Source: Pomphorhynchus laevis (Eukaryota; Acanthocephala; Palaeacanthocephala; Echinorhynchida; Pomphorhynchidae). From it: a stretch of DNA of 64,000 bases. Below, piece by piece: positions 9,420 to 21,892 of this stretch. Made by a program: the position numbers and the translations under genes. Each line of letters begins with the position of its first letter. Position 1 is the stretch's first letter. The notes under the pieces are model-generated. The model did not search any database and had not been told where the DNA came from. It saw nothing but the letters and a program-made list of their open reading frames with translations. The DNA lies in NCBI GenBank assembly GCA_012934845.2, contig WNNJ02001254.1, forward strand, positions 1 to 64,000, read 5' to 3'.

Positions 9420-11600
9420 TAATTACGGACATGGAGATCAGATGCCTGCAGCTTACACCAGCGCGCCGCCTTCCGTCTAAACCACTCAGGGTGTCTCACA
9501 CGCTTGAGGCTCCAGTCGAGGTGGACTATGGTAGGTAATCGCGAGACGAGGAGCTTAAGAAACCTAACTATTCGATCTGGGGAAGTACTCTAGGATATAA
9601 GACTAATCCCGAGATTGTCCCGATACCCGAGAGGCGTACCTGAGCTTTCTCACTTAATGACAAATGCTTGGTCAGTTTCTGGGCCTATCAAGCTCTCTTC
9701 AGTACACTTTTGAATTTAATCAAGTCTAGTCCAGTCGACTATTTAATCGTAATGGTATACACATTGTATTTTACTCAATGTACAAAGTTAGGGAGTTGTT
9801 GATTGTTTAATATGGAAGAGAGAGCTGATATTGCTAGTCTCTAGTTTTTTCTTTGTCACAGGGCCGCCATTAAAGGCAACTATCTGCGATTTTGCGGAGT
9901 TAAGAATAAGTTTGGTCTTTTAATCTAAAAAAGAAACGGATGATGTCAGAGACTAAATATTTGCATTTACATCCAGAAAACAGGACTGTGGTATCATCAG
10001 CGTATACCACTAGATGTTGGTTGCGTTTAAATGTTTTGAATAGTACAATGTAAGCATCAAGATATAAAATAGGATAAAGTGGGAAAGCTTGAGGTGTATC
10101 TGTAATAGGATAGAACTGACGTGTATCATGGTCGTATTCATAAAATACTCGCTTGGTATACAGCTATATTTCCACCCTGTTAATAATTCTCGCAGAAAAT
10201 CCGAGGGACCTGAGAGAAGATATAACGAAGGGAATTGAAATGTGGTCAAGTGCAGCGTACAAGTCAAGAAAACCAGCTACGACAAGCTGATGACTGTTAT
10301 CTTGGCAAAACTGATGCACTTCACCTATTGCTAAATGGGCCAAGCGACTTTTTACAAACCCGTGAAAACTAGGAGGGAATAACTTATACTTACTTAGTCG
10401 CGAAATATACGCGCAAGCGTATTTTCGCAGATTGATATGAGGGAGTTTTGAATCGAAATGGGGCACAGATTTTTAGGGAATGGAATTGATTTCATATTGG
10501 ATAAAAATATTTTCCGGCTAATGTAAATGCTGGCAACATCAGAGGGGGAGGCTATTATTAGTGTAATTGCGACTTCCTTCCTCTGACTATATGTCAAAAG
10601 ATGACAGATCCGAGTGGAGGGTGGTACGTTGGATATGGAATTACCCGGAAGTGGCCTCCAAAAGTTAAGGATATCTGTAACATGTAAGTCCCTGTTTCTG
10701 AAATCACCCCGAATCAGGATTGGTTGGGAGATCTAGTGACTCCATTATTATGTAAGTATAGTGACTCCTCCAAAACTTTATCAAGGCCTATACTACCAAT
10801 CCAACCCAATGTCCTCTCCTTTCAGCAGAATAATATCTCCTTGAATATCTTCCAAAATAAAGACTGAGAAGGGTTAAGACAAGCAATGCTTGCCCTATCT
10901 CTACTCAGCTGTAATATATATTTAGAACTCCAATATTATTTCGAGCGAACTTGTCTGTCAGAAACAGAAATATTTAGCTAGGACCTTGAGTTTTGTTGGA
11001 TGAGGATTGTATATGCGACCTTTATAGGTTGTCGAAAGTATCACGGTAGCTCGCTATTTTGCTGAGGGAAGCATCATCATATTCCTTGCTGCTCCAATTG
11101 TTCCTTGTTTGTGCAATCTAACGGGAGAAGCTCTACTTGAGGAAGAGCGTTTTGTTGATGGCGTATTCGGAGATGACGTAATCTTTGGTGGCGTCAAAAA
11201 CACATCAGTAAGTCTATATAATAGTGCCACAATGGCCTTCATGCGCTCTTCTATATCGAGGTCCACTAACTTTAAAATTTTATCCATCAACGGACCTGAG
11301 CTACGGGATACAGTGTTTTCCCAGGAGCATTATTTTTCATTAGAGATGTGTTAGCGGAATTGATAAAATACCGTTTTTGGTAAGCTTTGGAAAATGAACA
11401 CTTCCTCGACCATTCTAGATGAGGAAGGCTACAATTTGAGCAACAACGGTGTTGCTGTACAGACGCCGGGTGCTATTCTTTCTTGGAAGCGCAAACTCCG
11501 CAACATTCGATCTCTTTGTAGGAATAACCTCAGTGCCCTCAGCAGTGACACTCGTTGCATATCGGAATTTACTTCGGGATAGAAGACAAGGCACTATCAA
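9420..11600 (-). mobile_element. Jockey-like LINE, decayed copy J1
   Basis: Minus-strand non-LTR element. From its 5' side (right): ORF1-like basic, Ser/Pro-rich segment (11054-11290), endonuclease-region remnants homologous to 49540-50080 (about 10560-11040), RT N-terminal part (10164-10466, with LLVVAGFLDLYAALDH-like motif A context), and motif C as VYADDT near 10005-10025. Many frameshifts. Shared words with copy J2 (for example the stretch around 10590-10640 versus 49590-49640) show the two are one family. Confidence 0.65.
10164..10466 (-). pseudogene. Jockey-like RT fragment
   Basis: 100-residue frame: a PPSFHGFVKSR segment typical of the start of the RT palm in jockey/CR1-type LINEs, followed by LVVAGFLDLYAALDHI, where the motif A aspartates sit in the F-x-D-x-x-A-x-D pattern. 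The YADD motif lies further downstream at about 10005-10025 in another frame. Confidence 0.6.
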
Positions 11601-13554
11601 AGTTAGTGTGTGGAAGGAGCTTTAGAACTATATGGGATAGGGTGCGGTCGACTACGCAAACTACGATGCAAATGAAAAGGGTAGATCAAAAGGCAAGACA
11701 TGACAGAAATGCTAGACCGTGACAATTTGAGTTAAAACAATCAATCTGGATACGAAATCAATAAACCGGAAAATGGAAGCCTGGATTTATTGTATCAGGA
11801 GCGATTGGGGATTATACGTGGTATAGACACAACGGAAATTTGACGAAGATATGTTTACGACATCAGAACAAATAACTATAAAGATAGAGAGAAGGAGTCA
11901 TACAAAAAACATCACGTATTAATGAACCTACGTGATTAATACAGGCGGAACAAGCTCTGGATGTCACGATTCGAAGAGGATGAGGAATCGTAAAGCAATA
12001 GTCAGGTTCAACGAACTCGCAAAGAATTGAGAAAGAAAAAATGTGGCAACAGCGATGTTCATAAACAATGGCCTCTAAATTCCATATTTGTCTATATTTG
12101 TTCCGAGTATTTACTTGTTTCTTAGTTTTATTTAACTTCATTATTAAACTCATTTATCCACTTGTCTGTTTTGTATTTAAGAAAATCTTTATATTTAAAC
12201 GACTGATGTCAATCCAAATTGATTATTCTTTTACACTACCTGGTAGTATAATCTACCAGGTGATCAAATATACTACAATAAGAATATGATTGTTAATATC
12301 TAACCAATAACGAAGAGTATCTGAAATATTCAAAAGCTATACGGACCTTAACGTGATGTAGTGAAACAAGTGACGAGATTTAGCCATCGTGAGATGTAAC
12401 GTAAGGGTTACATTATATAATGGTCTATATAATCTTCCAAGCGAGAACATTTTGAATCTTAAGATGACAGAAATCGAAGTCTAGCAAACAGAGATAAAAC
12501 GCAAGGGTCTATATAACATTCCAAGCGAGAACATTTTGAATCTCAAGATTACAGAAATCTTAAGATGACAGAAAATTATCTTAATCCGATATTCTCAAAG
12601 CTGTGACAGTAAACGAGTTTATCTCTAAAACTATTATTCAATTATTAATCATCATAATTAAAGCTTAAAATTATTTGGCAGAACAAAGGAGGGATGTATC
12701 CAAAGTTTAATTACAGATTATATGCAATATAAATCTATTTCAGCTACTAAATTGAAATTTATGTCAAAATGTTTTATACGAAATTATCTTAGATTTTAGA
12801 CAAACTCAAATTTTCAAATAAAAGTGTTCATTTTTGAAATATTTGGTTGTTGGTATATTTTTCCGCATCGGTGAACGATCATCTGGAATATTGTTTGTTC
12901 TTTCGAATCATTAGCATTAACGAATATAGCTAAACATATTTATTTTTTAGTAAGAGATTTCTTCAAAAATATTCATTAATTTAATTTTCTTGCTCATCAT
13001 GATTCTGGTTTAAAGAAAATTCGTATTTTTACACAAATATGTGTCGGTTTTGCTCCTCGTAAAGCTCTTACTATTTTTCCTTAGTTGAATGTGGATTCCA
13101 GAAGTGACCACTATTTTTATAATTGGTTCTATGTCGCGTGAAATATAATTAGAAATTTAATCTTATTTTAAACTTTATAAATATTTAAAAATGCAATTTT
13201 GATTCTATAATTTCAATTTTTATTTAAGTGAAATTCTCAACAATTAATTAAATTATATTTTCGATAAATATCATCTTAAGAAATTTTGAATTCGTAAATA
13301 GTTGAAGGCGATATCATTGGTAACGTTTACGACATTTTGATTTTATATTTTATTCAGATTTGTTTCTGTATATTGATTTACATTTCACTCAAAGTATATT
13401 TTACATAACGTAATTTTTTTTATATCAAGTCCATACTGTTCATTTCTTAATGTTATCATGCCACAATATTTTTTGATGTGCTAAAAATTCAATCTGCTTT
13501 TTCGTCAAAGTAAATTTTCTTGAGATTGATGAACATTATAGACGAGAAGATTTA
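11601..13554. other. AT-rich, short repeats only
   Basis: No supported gene. A segment of about 55 bp starting GGTCTATATAA at 12422 recurs at 12505 (offset 83 bp). A 9-bp hairpin (ACCTGGTAG and its complement) lies near 12237-12262. Confidence 0.5.
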
Positions 13555-13671
13555 TTGTTAAAAAAGTGTACAAGTTGTGGACGATAACGTCCTTATCAAG
13601 AATAAGGACTTAATAAGTATGTATGCTTGATAATGACGCTATCTTCGAAAGCTTGTACACTTTTTTAACAA
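13555..13671. mobile_element. 117-bp MITE-like foldback
   Basis: Perfect 20-bp terminal inverted repeats: 13555-13574 and 13652-13671. Inside is a second, imperfect inverted repeat (around 13583-13600 and 13625-13643) and an 8-bp hairpin. Non-coding. Size and symmetry suggest a miniature inverted-repeat element. I could not see a clear target-site duplication. Confidence 0.65.
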
Positions 13672-14594
13672 AAGATATATAAAATATGTTACATATATTT
13701 ACATATATATAATTTAAACTTTAAAAAACAACCAACCAAAATATAGTCATATAAATAATTGACAAAATTATCATTTTATTTTTTAATGAAATCATAATTT
13801 TGAATTTTTGTTGTTATGTCGTTATTTTCTCATTATGTGCCTGGTAATAGAAAAGTTGAATTGAACCCTTAAATGGAACCAGCCTATCAATAAAGTTTAA
13901 TCAACTACGGAGCTTTAATAGTAAAGTACTTTATGCTGATGTAGAAATCAATAACTACAAGCAGTCAGAGGTACTTAAAATTACGCTAGCATTCAAATAT
14001 ACTATTGGGTTTAGATAGTATTGTGAAACAGCTTGAGTAAGATAAAATATCGTTGTTTCCTGAAAACAGAATAGTACTTTCATTCCCTATTTTGACTATA
14101 TTCAAATTATCAAAAGATATTAAGCTGAGATTTAAAGGTATATTTCATAAATAATTGTGGAATACAAATAATTAAAAATATTATAAAAATATTTTACGCA
14201 ACGTAAATTTTTCATATAAATTCCATTTTTTTTTTCATTTTTTAATGTTATCATATCACAATATTTTTTGATTTGCTAAGGTTCAATCAGTTATAACTTC
14301 TCATTTTAGAATCGTCTTTTATATCTTTTATTTTCTTATCTTTATAATTATCTTATCTTTTATAATTGGAATAATTATATAATTTATTAATAATTATATA
14401 ATTTTATTATTAATTATAATTAAATAATAATTATTACATTTGTTTAGTTATAAATTATAATTATTTGTAATTATATATATTGGTGTCTTATAATTATGCT
14501 TAAAATAATTTATATTATTTTCCATTATTTAATAAGTTAGATATTATTTAAATAAAAAAATTCTGTAGTATTTTTAATTTTAAAGAATATTAAC

Positions 14595-14739
14595 CTTATT
14601 CCATTGTTCCTGTATTTGAAAGAGAGACTTTGAAGACAACCCATATTGATTGCTTTCCGGATGTGAGTTTAAATAAATTTCTTCACAAGAGCGACAAATT
14701 TGCTTCACGTCTTCTTTTATCTCAGATAAATCGATAACT
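14595..14739 (-). CDS. Host gene exon B, unidentified
   Basis: Open stretch on the minus strand bounded by a 3' splice site (TTAACAG, exon from 14739) and a 5' splice site (AATAAG|GTTAAT, exon end 14595). It continues the frame of exon A across a 57-bp intron. The peptide includes DVKQICRSCEEIYLNSHPES and ends FQIQEQWNK. Codon use is clearly less AT-biased than the flanks. I do not recognise the protein. The downstream exon was not found. Likely a real host exon, but predicted by eye only. Confidence 0.5.
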
Positions 14740-14796
14740 CTGTTAATTTAGTTATAATTTGCAACCTTTTAGAATAATAAATAAATAATAAATTAC

Positions 14797-14872
14797 CTTT
14801 TAGTATTCTTTTGTAATCTTTTCGCTGTTGGAAGCAAACAGTCTTGGTTACAAATATAAGGGCATGTATTAA
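14797..14872 (-). CDS. Host gene exon A, unidentified
   Basis: 76-bp candidate exon on the minus strand after a T-rich tract and TAG (acceptor at 14874-14873), ending AAAAG|GTAATTT (donor at 14796-14795). Read in frame with exon B it gives a Cys-containing peptide, NTCPYICNQDCLLP followed by a basic stretch. The phase matches exon B exactly (the split codon is completed by the first base of exon B). No family recognised. Confidence 0.45.
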
Positions 14873-15125
14873 CTAAAAATAGAGTCGTGTGCAAAATTTT
14901 AAGTATATCCTACTATAAAAATTTCAAACCAATTAATTGAGTGCGTTATTAATTAATTTAATTTAAATTAATTTCATAATTAATTTACTCTGATTAAATT
15001 CGATTACCTAGTGTATTCTAATACAATATTTATCTGTAAACATTAATTGATGAATAAATATATATTTATTATAATTATTACATTATTAATTATTGCATTA
15101 TTACATTATTAATATATATATATAT

Positions 15126-15333
15126 TATGTTGTTAATCTAAACCAGCACAAAGCAACGTAAAAATATTAACGTTTCAAGTTTATTTCAACTCTTTCTCAA
15201 TTGTGTATATTAATCTCTCAAACTTTTTTAAAAAAGTTTGAGAGATTAATATACACAATTGAGAAAGAGTTGAAATAAACTCGAAACGTTAATATTTTTA
15301 CGTTGCTTTGTGCTGGTTTAGATTAACAACATA
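15126..15333. repeat. Palindrome, 104-bp arms, no spacer
   Basis: Near-perfect palindrome centred between 15229 and 15230 with one visible mismatch in the arms. It is non-coding, close to (TA)n and the X-repeat palindrome, and would form a cruciform or snap-back RNA. Confidence 0.9.
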
Positions 15334-15386
15334 AAATAAATATTGTGCACTCCTGTGTGAGTCCCAGCGACAGTTTCTAGAATAAC

Positions 15387-15388
<2 letters not shown>

Positions 15389-15478
<90 letters not shown>
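15389..15478. repeat. (TA)n microsatellite
   Basis: About 90 bp of pure TA abutting X copy 3. Confidence 0.98.
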
Positions 15479-15480
<2 letters not shown>

Positions 15481-16020
15481 CCAATAGTTGCTAGGTCGCA
15501 CGAGGTGACTTTCGCATTGAAAACCAGCTACAGAATCCTTCCTTCATGATATCCAATTCCATACACCCTGACTACTAACGGCGCCATTGCCACAACCGTT
15601 TTCGTTTCGCCCGCTTTTTGCCACATGTTGGTAGCCCCGGGCTCGTCAGAAGGCTGACTACCAACTCTTCGCCTTTTGAAATTTGACTTATCCTAGATTC
15701 GAGCTGTCGCTCTCCGTACTTGGCTTGCGCTCTTGACTGCTAGGCTACGAATCCAGGATTACCAGATTTCACACAGTATATGAAACCTTCCATCATGATA
15801 TCCAGAAACTGCATTGTCCGAGATGCTTCTCTGGCATGCTTATTATAGATTTTACAGTTTGAGATCATGAAGATCGATTGGAATCGGGACTGGTGATCCT
15901 TTGATGGATTCTTATTTATGTAACCAATAGTTGCTAGGTCGCACGAGGTGACTTTCGCATTGAAAACCAGCTACAGAATCCTTCCTTCATGGAAGGAAGG
16001 ATTCTGTAGCTGGTTTTCAC
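15479..16020 (-). mobile_element. Retrozyme-like repeat X, copy X3
   Basis: Left arm of a large palindrome (15479-16590). It is a minus-oriented X unit with a hammerhead at 15565-15654 and box A/B-like sequences just outside it. The unit end repeats (the segment around 15905-15990 recurs from 15482), so it carries more than one 445-bp period. Confidence 0.75.
15565..15654 (-). ncRNA. Hammerhead ribozyme, family X copy 3
   Basis: Minus strand: GCCTT (15654-15650), CTGACGA (15649-15643), GCCC/GGGC stem II, GAAAC, imperfect stem III, GTC, AGGGT (15569-15565). The core is intact and identical in layout to copies 1 and 4. Confidence 0.6.
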
Positions 16021-16321
16021 GAGCTGGTTTTCACGAGGTGACTTTCGCATTGAAAACCAGCTACAGAATCCTTCCTTCATGAAGGAAGGATTCTGTAGCT
16101 GGTTTTCAATGCGAAAGTCACCTCGTGCGACCTAGCAACTATTGGTTACATAAATAAGAATCCATCAAAGGATCACCAGTCCCGATTCCAATCGATCTTC
16201 ATGATCTCAAACTGTAAAATCTATAATAAGCATGCCAGAGAAGCATCTCGGACAATGCAGTTTCTGGATATCATGATGGAAGGTTTCATATACTGTGTGA
16301 AATCTGGTAATCCTGGATTCG

Positions 16322-16373
16322 TAGCCTAGCAGTCAAGAGCGCAAGCCAAGTACGGAGAGCGACAGCTCGAATC
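16322..16373 (+). promoter_or_regulatory. Pol III-like box A and box B
   Basis: Box A TAGCCTAGCAG fits the tRNA consensus TRGCNNAGYNG at every position. Box B GCTCGAATC differs from GWTCRANNC at one position. The 43-bp start-to-start spacing is normal for tRNA-type internal promoters. Equivalent sequences exist in the other X copies. Confidence 0.55.
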
Positions 16374-16414
16374 TAGGATAAGTCAAATTTCAAAAGGCGA
16401 AGAGTTGGTAGTCA

Positions 16415-16504
16415 GCCTTCTGACGAGCCCGGGGCTACCAACATGTGGCAAAAAGCGGGCGAAACGAAAACGGTTGTGGCAATGGCGCCGTTAGTAGTCA
16501 GGGT
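16415..16504 (+). ncRNA. Hammerhead ribozyme, family X copy 4
   Basis: GCCTT (16415-16419), CTGACGA (16420-16426), GCCC ... GGGC (16457-16460) stem II with a 26-nt loop, GAAAC (16461-16465), stem III with mismatches closed by ACGG/CCGT, GTC (16497-16499), AGGGT (16500-16504) completing stem I. Predicted cleavage is between 16499 and 16500. Standard strand order, with stem I open. Confidence 0.6.
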
Positions 16505-16650
16505 GTATGGAATTGGATATCATGAAGGAAGGATTCTGTAGCTGGTTTTCAATGCGAAAGTCACCTCGTGCGACCTAGCAACTATTGGTTACATAAATAA
16601 GAATCCATCAAAGGATCACCAGTCCCGATTCCAATCGATCTTCATGATCT

Positions 16651-16652
<2 letters not shown>

Positions 16653-16724
<72 letters not shown>
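16653..16724. repeat. (TA)n microsatellite
   Basis: Pure TA tract at the right boundary of X copy 4. Confidence 0.98.
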
Positions 16725-16726
<2 letters not shown>

Positions 16727-19700
16727 CCTGACAAGACTCAAATAATTTCGGTAGACCCGATTGCGAGAAAAAGTAGTGATTTAATAAAGTATTTAAAGTT
16801 CATGTAATCCAATAAAGATATTTTTAATTAAAAATGATCGCATGTAAAAATATAATATTTCAATATTTTAATTTTATAGTTGCAAATATGCATATTTTAA
16901 ATTATTTGATATTTAATAAAATTAAATTATATATAATTAAATTAATTAATATTATTTATTTGATTATAAAACATATATCACCTGATAAAATAACTTTATG
17001 TTTAAATATTTGATTATATAAATATAGCAAATGCATGATAATAGTATTTCTATTTTCATTAAAATAAAAATATTATAATTAAATTCATATAAAGTATAAT
17101 TTTATATAAATTTGAATGTAATTCTTAATATAGAAAAAAGTCGTTAAAAATATAACGTTTCAACTTGCTATCGAAAATATCCTTATATACATGAATACCT
17201 CAAGATGATATGAGGTAGCTGTTAAAAAATTGTGATTAGAAAATTACTATTTAAAATAAATCTGCTTACTTTAATTAATTTAATGATATTATATTAATTA
17301 ATTTAATTATATTTAAGATATTATTAATTCAAACAACTGTATGATGTGTCCTGGACTGCATAAAATGATGTGGGTAAGGAAATCAACGTAAACTCACTAC
17401 TGATGCCAAAAAACCTTATGAACAGAAGCAGTTTAATCAAAGCCATTCTACAGAACAAGTCATTTGTGAAAGTAACCCTCTGCGTTTCATACACATGACT
17501 GTCTAAGTCAAACAGCCTTTCAATCAAGGACACAATCAAGGAGATTGCATGCATACAGTTAATCCATATTAAAAATAGTACGGGACAGATACGACTGGAA
17601 ATCTGTGATTCATTGCTCGGTGCTTAAAGCCATCATTGTTAAAAATTTGCGACTTAAAGTAATTTAGTTATTATAGGTAATTTGCTATTAATTTTTGGAA
17701 TAAATATGCTTCTTTAGATCAAATAATTAACAGTGACAGCAGGCGAATTTTCAAATTCTCTTTCCAAGTATTGAATTTATTATTAAATTACTAAAACCTT
17801 TAATGAAACGCGATTTATAAATTTACCGTTTATTGCCGATTTGTGTTTACGTAGCTTCACATGTTTATCTGACATTCGCCATTTTTGAAGTAGAACTCTA
17901 TCTTTTGATATATAGTTCTCATATTTCTAAAAATTAATTAGTTTATATTAATATGAATTATTTTAAATTAAAATAATTCTTACTGAAATAATCCTGATTA
18001 TTGCTGTATCTTCATATAATTGGGTACACACTGAGTAATAAATTTTGATTATGGGTTTTGGTTTTTTCTTTCTTTTCCGTTATAAAGTCACGCGTTCATC
18101 ATAACTTTCAAACCAGACGTTGTTTTTTAAAACTATCGTTTTTTGTTTTTATTTTATAGTTCGATGTTAAGTTAAATGAATCAGATCTTTAAACTACTTT
18201 AGATTCAAACAATTTTTGTATCAATATAAACCATGAAAGAATTCTAAAACGTTTTGTGAGATGCTACATATATATGCTTCAAAAATATCATTTTTCCTAA
18301 AAATGATATTTTATATTATCAAAAATGATTTATTTCAATTTTAGATGAAAACTGTTCCTAATGATGGCTACAATTGATAGTCGAAATATTGAATCAAAAA
18401 CTTTCATGTGTTGGTATTCTTGGTGCGTGTATATTCACGAATATTTTATGGTAAATTAACACAATCACAACAACATATATTTTAAAAGATTATAAATAAT
18501 TTTAAAATTAAATATTTTTTAGTAAAAAAATGTTAATATTTATACCATTATAAAATGCGGTTCAAAAATACCAACCACATTGCAATAAAAGTATAATATT
18601 TTAAAAAGTTTTATTGCAAAATATAATTTCAATTTAATAATTTAAAAAAGTTAATTCTTTTTCGTTTGAATATTATATTGTTAATTGCTCATTTTAAATT
18701 ACCAGTTACTTTATTCAAACTTATACAGACTGTCTTGAAATATATTTCAGCTCCGTCAAATATTCAATCTTTGATTTTTAGAAATCGAAAATAATTAATT
18801 CTTAATTCATTGTAATTAATGCTTGTAACAATTCAATTTGATAATTTATTACATAATATTCATACACCTGAATCAAATATACGTTAAAACGCAATTGTAT
18901 AATGCTGTTTTTCTCATTCCTTTTAAATAATAACAACTTTGGATATGATACATACCCAAAATTGTACATCTTAGTTACTGAACCCAGAGTAAATAATTTA
19001 GTCTGTGATGGAAAGGTGTGGTCTGCAGATAAATAGCACACATATGTAAATAGATCAATGTGACCTAACTTTAAATTTGAAAATACTATTGGGCAGCTAT
19101 GAAAAATACAATTTTGATATTTCAGATGCTTTTGGTATTAGTCTCAAATTTTCCTTAACTGTATATGGTATGTATTTGATATATAATCTTATCGGATATG
19201 GATTTTGGAATATCTTTTCGCGTCTATTTTAAAATAGATAAAAATATCTTAATTAATTATGACTTAAAAGTCGAAACCGGATAAAAAAACGTTGAAAGTA
19301 GTGATTTAAATCTCAACATATTTGATAGGTAACGAAACACTTAAGACGACATTTAACTAAAGGACAAAAGCAAAATTACCAATTACCTTGAAATTTGATT
19401 GAATTAGATATGTTTTAAAATCGATCTTCAATTGAGCCAATCTTCAAAACAATACATTTAATTTGGTTATGAATTTAAAAATTCCTGCAATTGAGTATAA
19501 TTTAGCATCATGTTTTACGTTGTGGTAAATACCTAATAATAATTAAATAATAATAATTATTTTTAATTATAATAAAATATATTATAATTATTTATTATCA
19601 CTCAAAATTAAGCATTGTTATTTATAACAATGCTTTATAATAATAAATAATAAATAATTAATAATTAATAATTTTATTATTATTTAATAATAAATAATTA

Positions 19701-21892
19701 ATTTAAAATGCTACATTTTCCCCGGAATTTTCCATTTAATATTTTTAATATTGTAATCGTTTATTTTAATAAAATAATTTTTTAAATGATTACAATCTGA
19801 CGATATGTAAAGAAGCGTTTAAAAATTTTATGGTAATTGTTTATTTGCTTGTCGTTATCCATATTATTTTTAATTATAATAAAATATATTATAATTATTA
19901 ATTAATTTATAACAATGTTATTTACTCTAAATTAATTTATTTACTCAAAATTAAGCATTGTTATTTATAACAATGCTTTATAATAAATAATAATAAATAA
20001 TAAATAATAATTAATAATTTTATTATTATTTAATAATAAAATCCATAATTTTATATTTAAAGTTATTTATAAAATTATATATAAAATCAATGATTTTATT
20101 ATAATAAAATTTATAATGATTTGTGAACTTATATTTATAAAGATGCACGAACCCAGTGAGTACGAGAATTAACAATAAATTTAAAAACAAATCCAGTAAT
20201 TTGATAATATCCTTTAAACAGAAAATTATCACAATTTGAATTTTAGCAAAATGTCTTCAAGTAGTTATAAACGCAGTTATGGATTATGATTAAAATTACT
20301 TGAATTGTATTTTATCAATTGCAGTTAAATCTATGTAATATAGTAAATATAACAGCATACTAGGTTCACATATTTTAATAAATAGAAGTTCACGATCAAT
20401 GAACTTCTATTATTATATATTTAATATTTTCATTTAAATAAATTAAAATTTAATTTTTAATATAATTTTAATCATAAAAAATATCTAATTAGCATCGTGT
20501 ATGTAGTTTACAATTATCTTACTTTATGCATTGAGATCGATACCGCTACATATTAGAATTTAAATGCACCTTTAAAGTATATTAAAAACTTTAAAATGTA
20601 ATTAATAATCGAATTTTTTAACTTTGCTTAAAAAATAATATTTCAAAATTGAATTCGATATATTGTTTTATACATTTATATATTTGTTATATTTGTATTT
20701 ATCTAAACGTTTATTTTGAACAAAATTCAAGACTAAATATAAGTTAAGAATTTTAAGACTTTTGAATTATTTTCAAGATATTTTTTAGTTATTTCAAAAA
20801 GATTTTTAAAACTTTCAAAGTAGAAACAATTAAGATTAATGAAATATATTCGTATACTATGTAAGCAAATTAATTAGTAAAAACACAGAGATTTAATTTA
20901 TGCATTACTCGTATGATTACTTCTAACATTCAAAATTCTTTCATGATCACTTGGACATTAAGAATTGCGACGTTTCGGTAAGAAGGTTTCATATCGAATA
21001 CTACCAAATAATATTATCTATCAACTATAAATTACAAATATGATTAACGTATTAAATAATGCCTAAATTTATAGCGATATAGTGCGAACAAGTATGTAAA
21101 ATTCATTATTTAGCCGTGAATTCGGCATATATGATTTAATCCGTCAGTTTTACGTTTAATCTGTACTTGATAATAAGTGGAATCGTTACTCACTTTTGCT
21201 TTCTATCAGCATCGAAATCAACACCTTTTGACACAGGATCTTAAATAATCGCATATAAAATAAAATACGAAGACGGTAATCGATTACATCTAGATTGACG
21301 ATATAAACGTTTTATATAGTCTGCTGCGTTATAGCAACTTATTTCATTGTAAGCGTTGTCTGTTAATGGATTTAACTTAACGTTTAGCCATTGCAATTGC
21401 TTTACAAGTCCTATATTACTTTAACTTAGAATGCAAAATATAATAAAATAACTTTACCTAATTCAATAGGCAACTGTTTTATTGCGTTCTGAAATAAGTT
21501 TAACTTTCTAAAATGAAATTGATCAGCAAATACAGGCTAGGTTCAATCAATTAAAATTAAACATATTAATTTAGTATTGAACATTTTCTGTTGAAGAATT
21601 CTGTTAAATCAAAGTCTTCGCATTTATGTATTTACTATTTGAAATATAAATAATTATACTGCGAATATAACGATTAAGGATATTGGAAAGTATATAGCTA
21701 TTTGTAAATCAGATAGAGGTGTCAAGTTCGCTACCCTGAATTATAGCGAATATAACGAGATCTTGATAAACAGATTAATAAGATATTTCAACATTGGAAG
21801 ATTTCATAATAAATTCTAAAAATTATAACCCTCGTAAATAAAATTGTAACAGATTTATTAATCTTGAAGATATAACTCTCGCTTATAAACAA
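16725..21892. other. Long AT-rich stretch, few signals
   Basis: Mostly AT-rich DNA with simple-sequence variation (TAATAA and ATTAATA words at 19530-20110). One less AT-rich island at 17330-17630 has overlapping open frames on both strands (for example 17324-17554 on the minus strand) but no motif I recognise. It may be a decayed exon. Otherwise I see nothing supportable. Confidence 0.5.

Larger units (their letters stand above)
15479..16590. repeat. 1.1-kb palindrome of two X repeats
   Basis: The sequence from 15479 reads as the reverse complement of the sequence ending at 16590, with arms of about 530 bp around a rearranged centre near 16035. The centre has several alternating copies of the GAAGGAAGG-TTCTGTAGC segment. 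The two X copies are head to head. Confidence 0.85.
16080..16652 (+). mobile_element. Retrozyme-like repeat X, copy X4
   Basis: Right arm of the palindrome plus 62 bp. The segment beginning GGTTACATAAATAAG at 16144 recurs at 16588, giving a unit period of about 444 bp. It contains a box A match (TAGCCTAGCAG, 16322-16332), a box B near-match (GCTCGAATC, 16365-16373) 43 bp downstream, and the hammerhead at 16415-16504. The order Pol III promoter then ribozyme matches tRNA-related, hammerhead-bearing repeats known in other animals. Confidence 0.75.
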
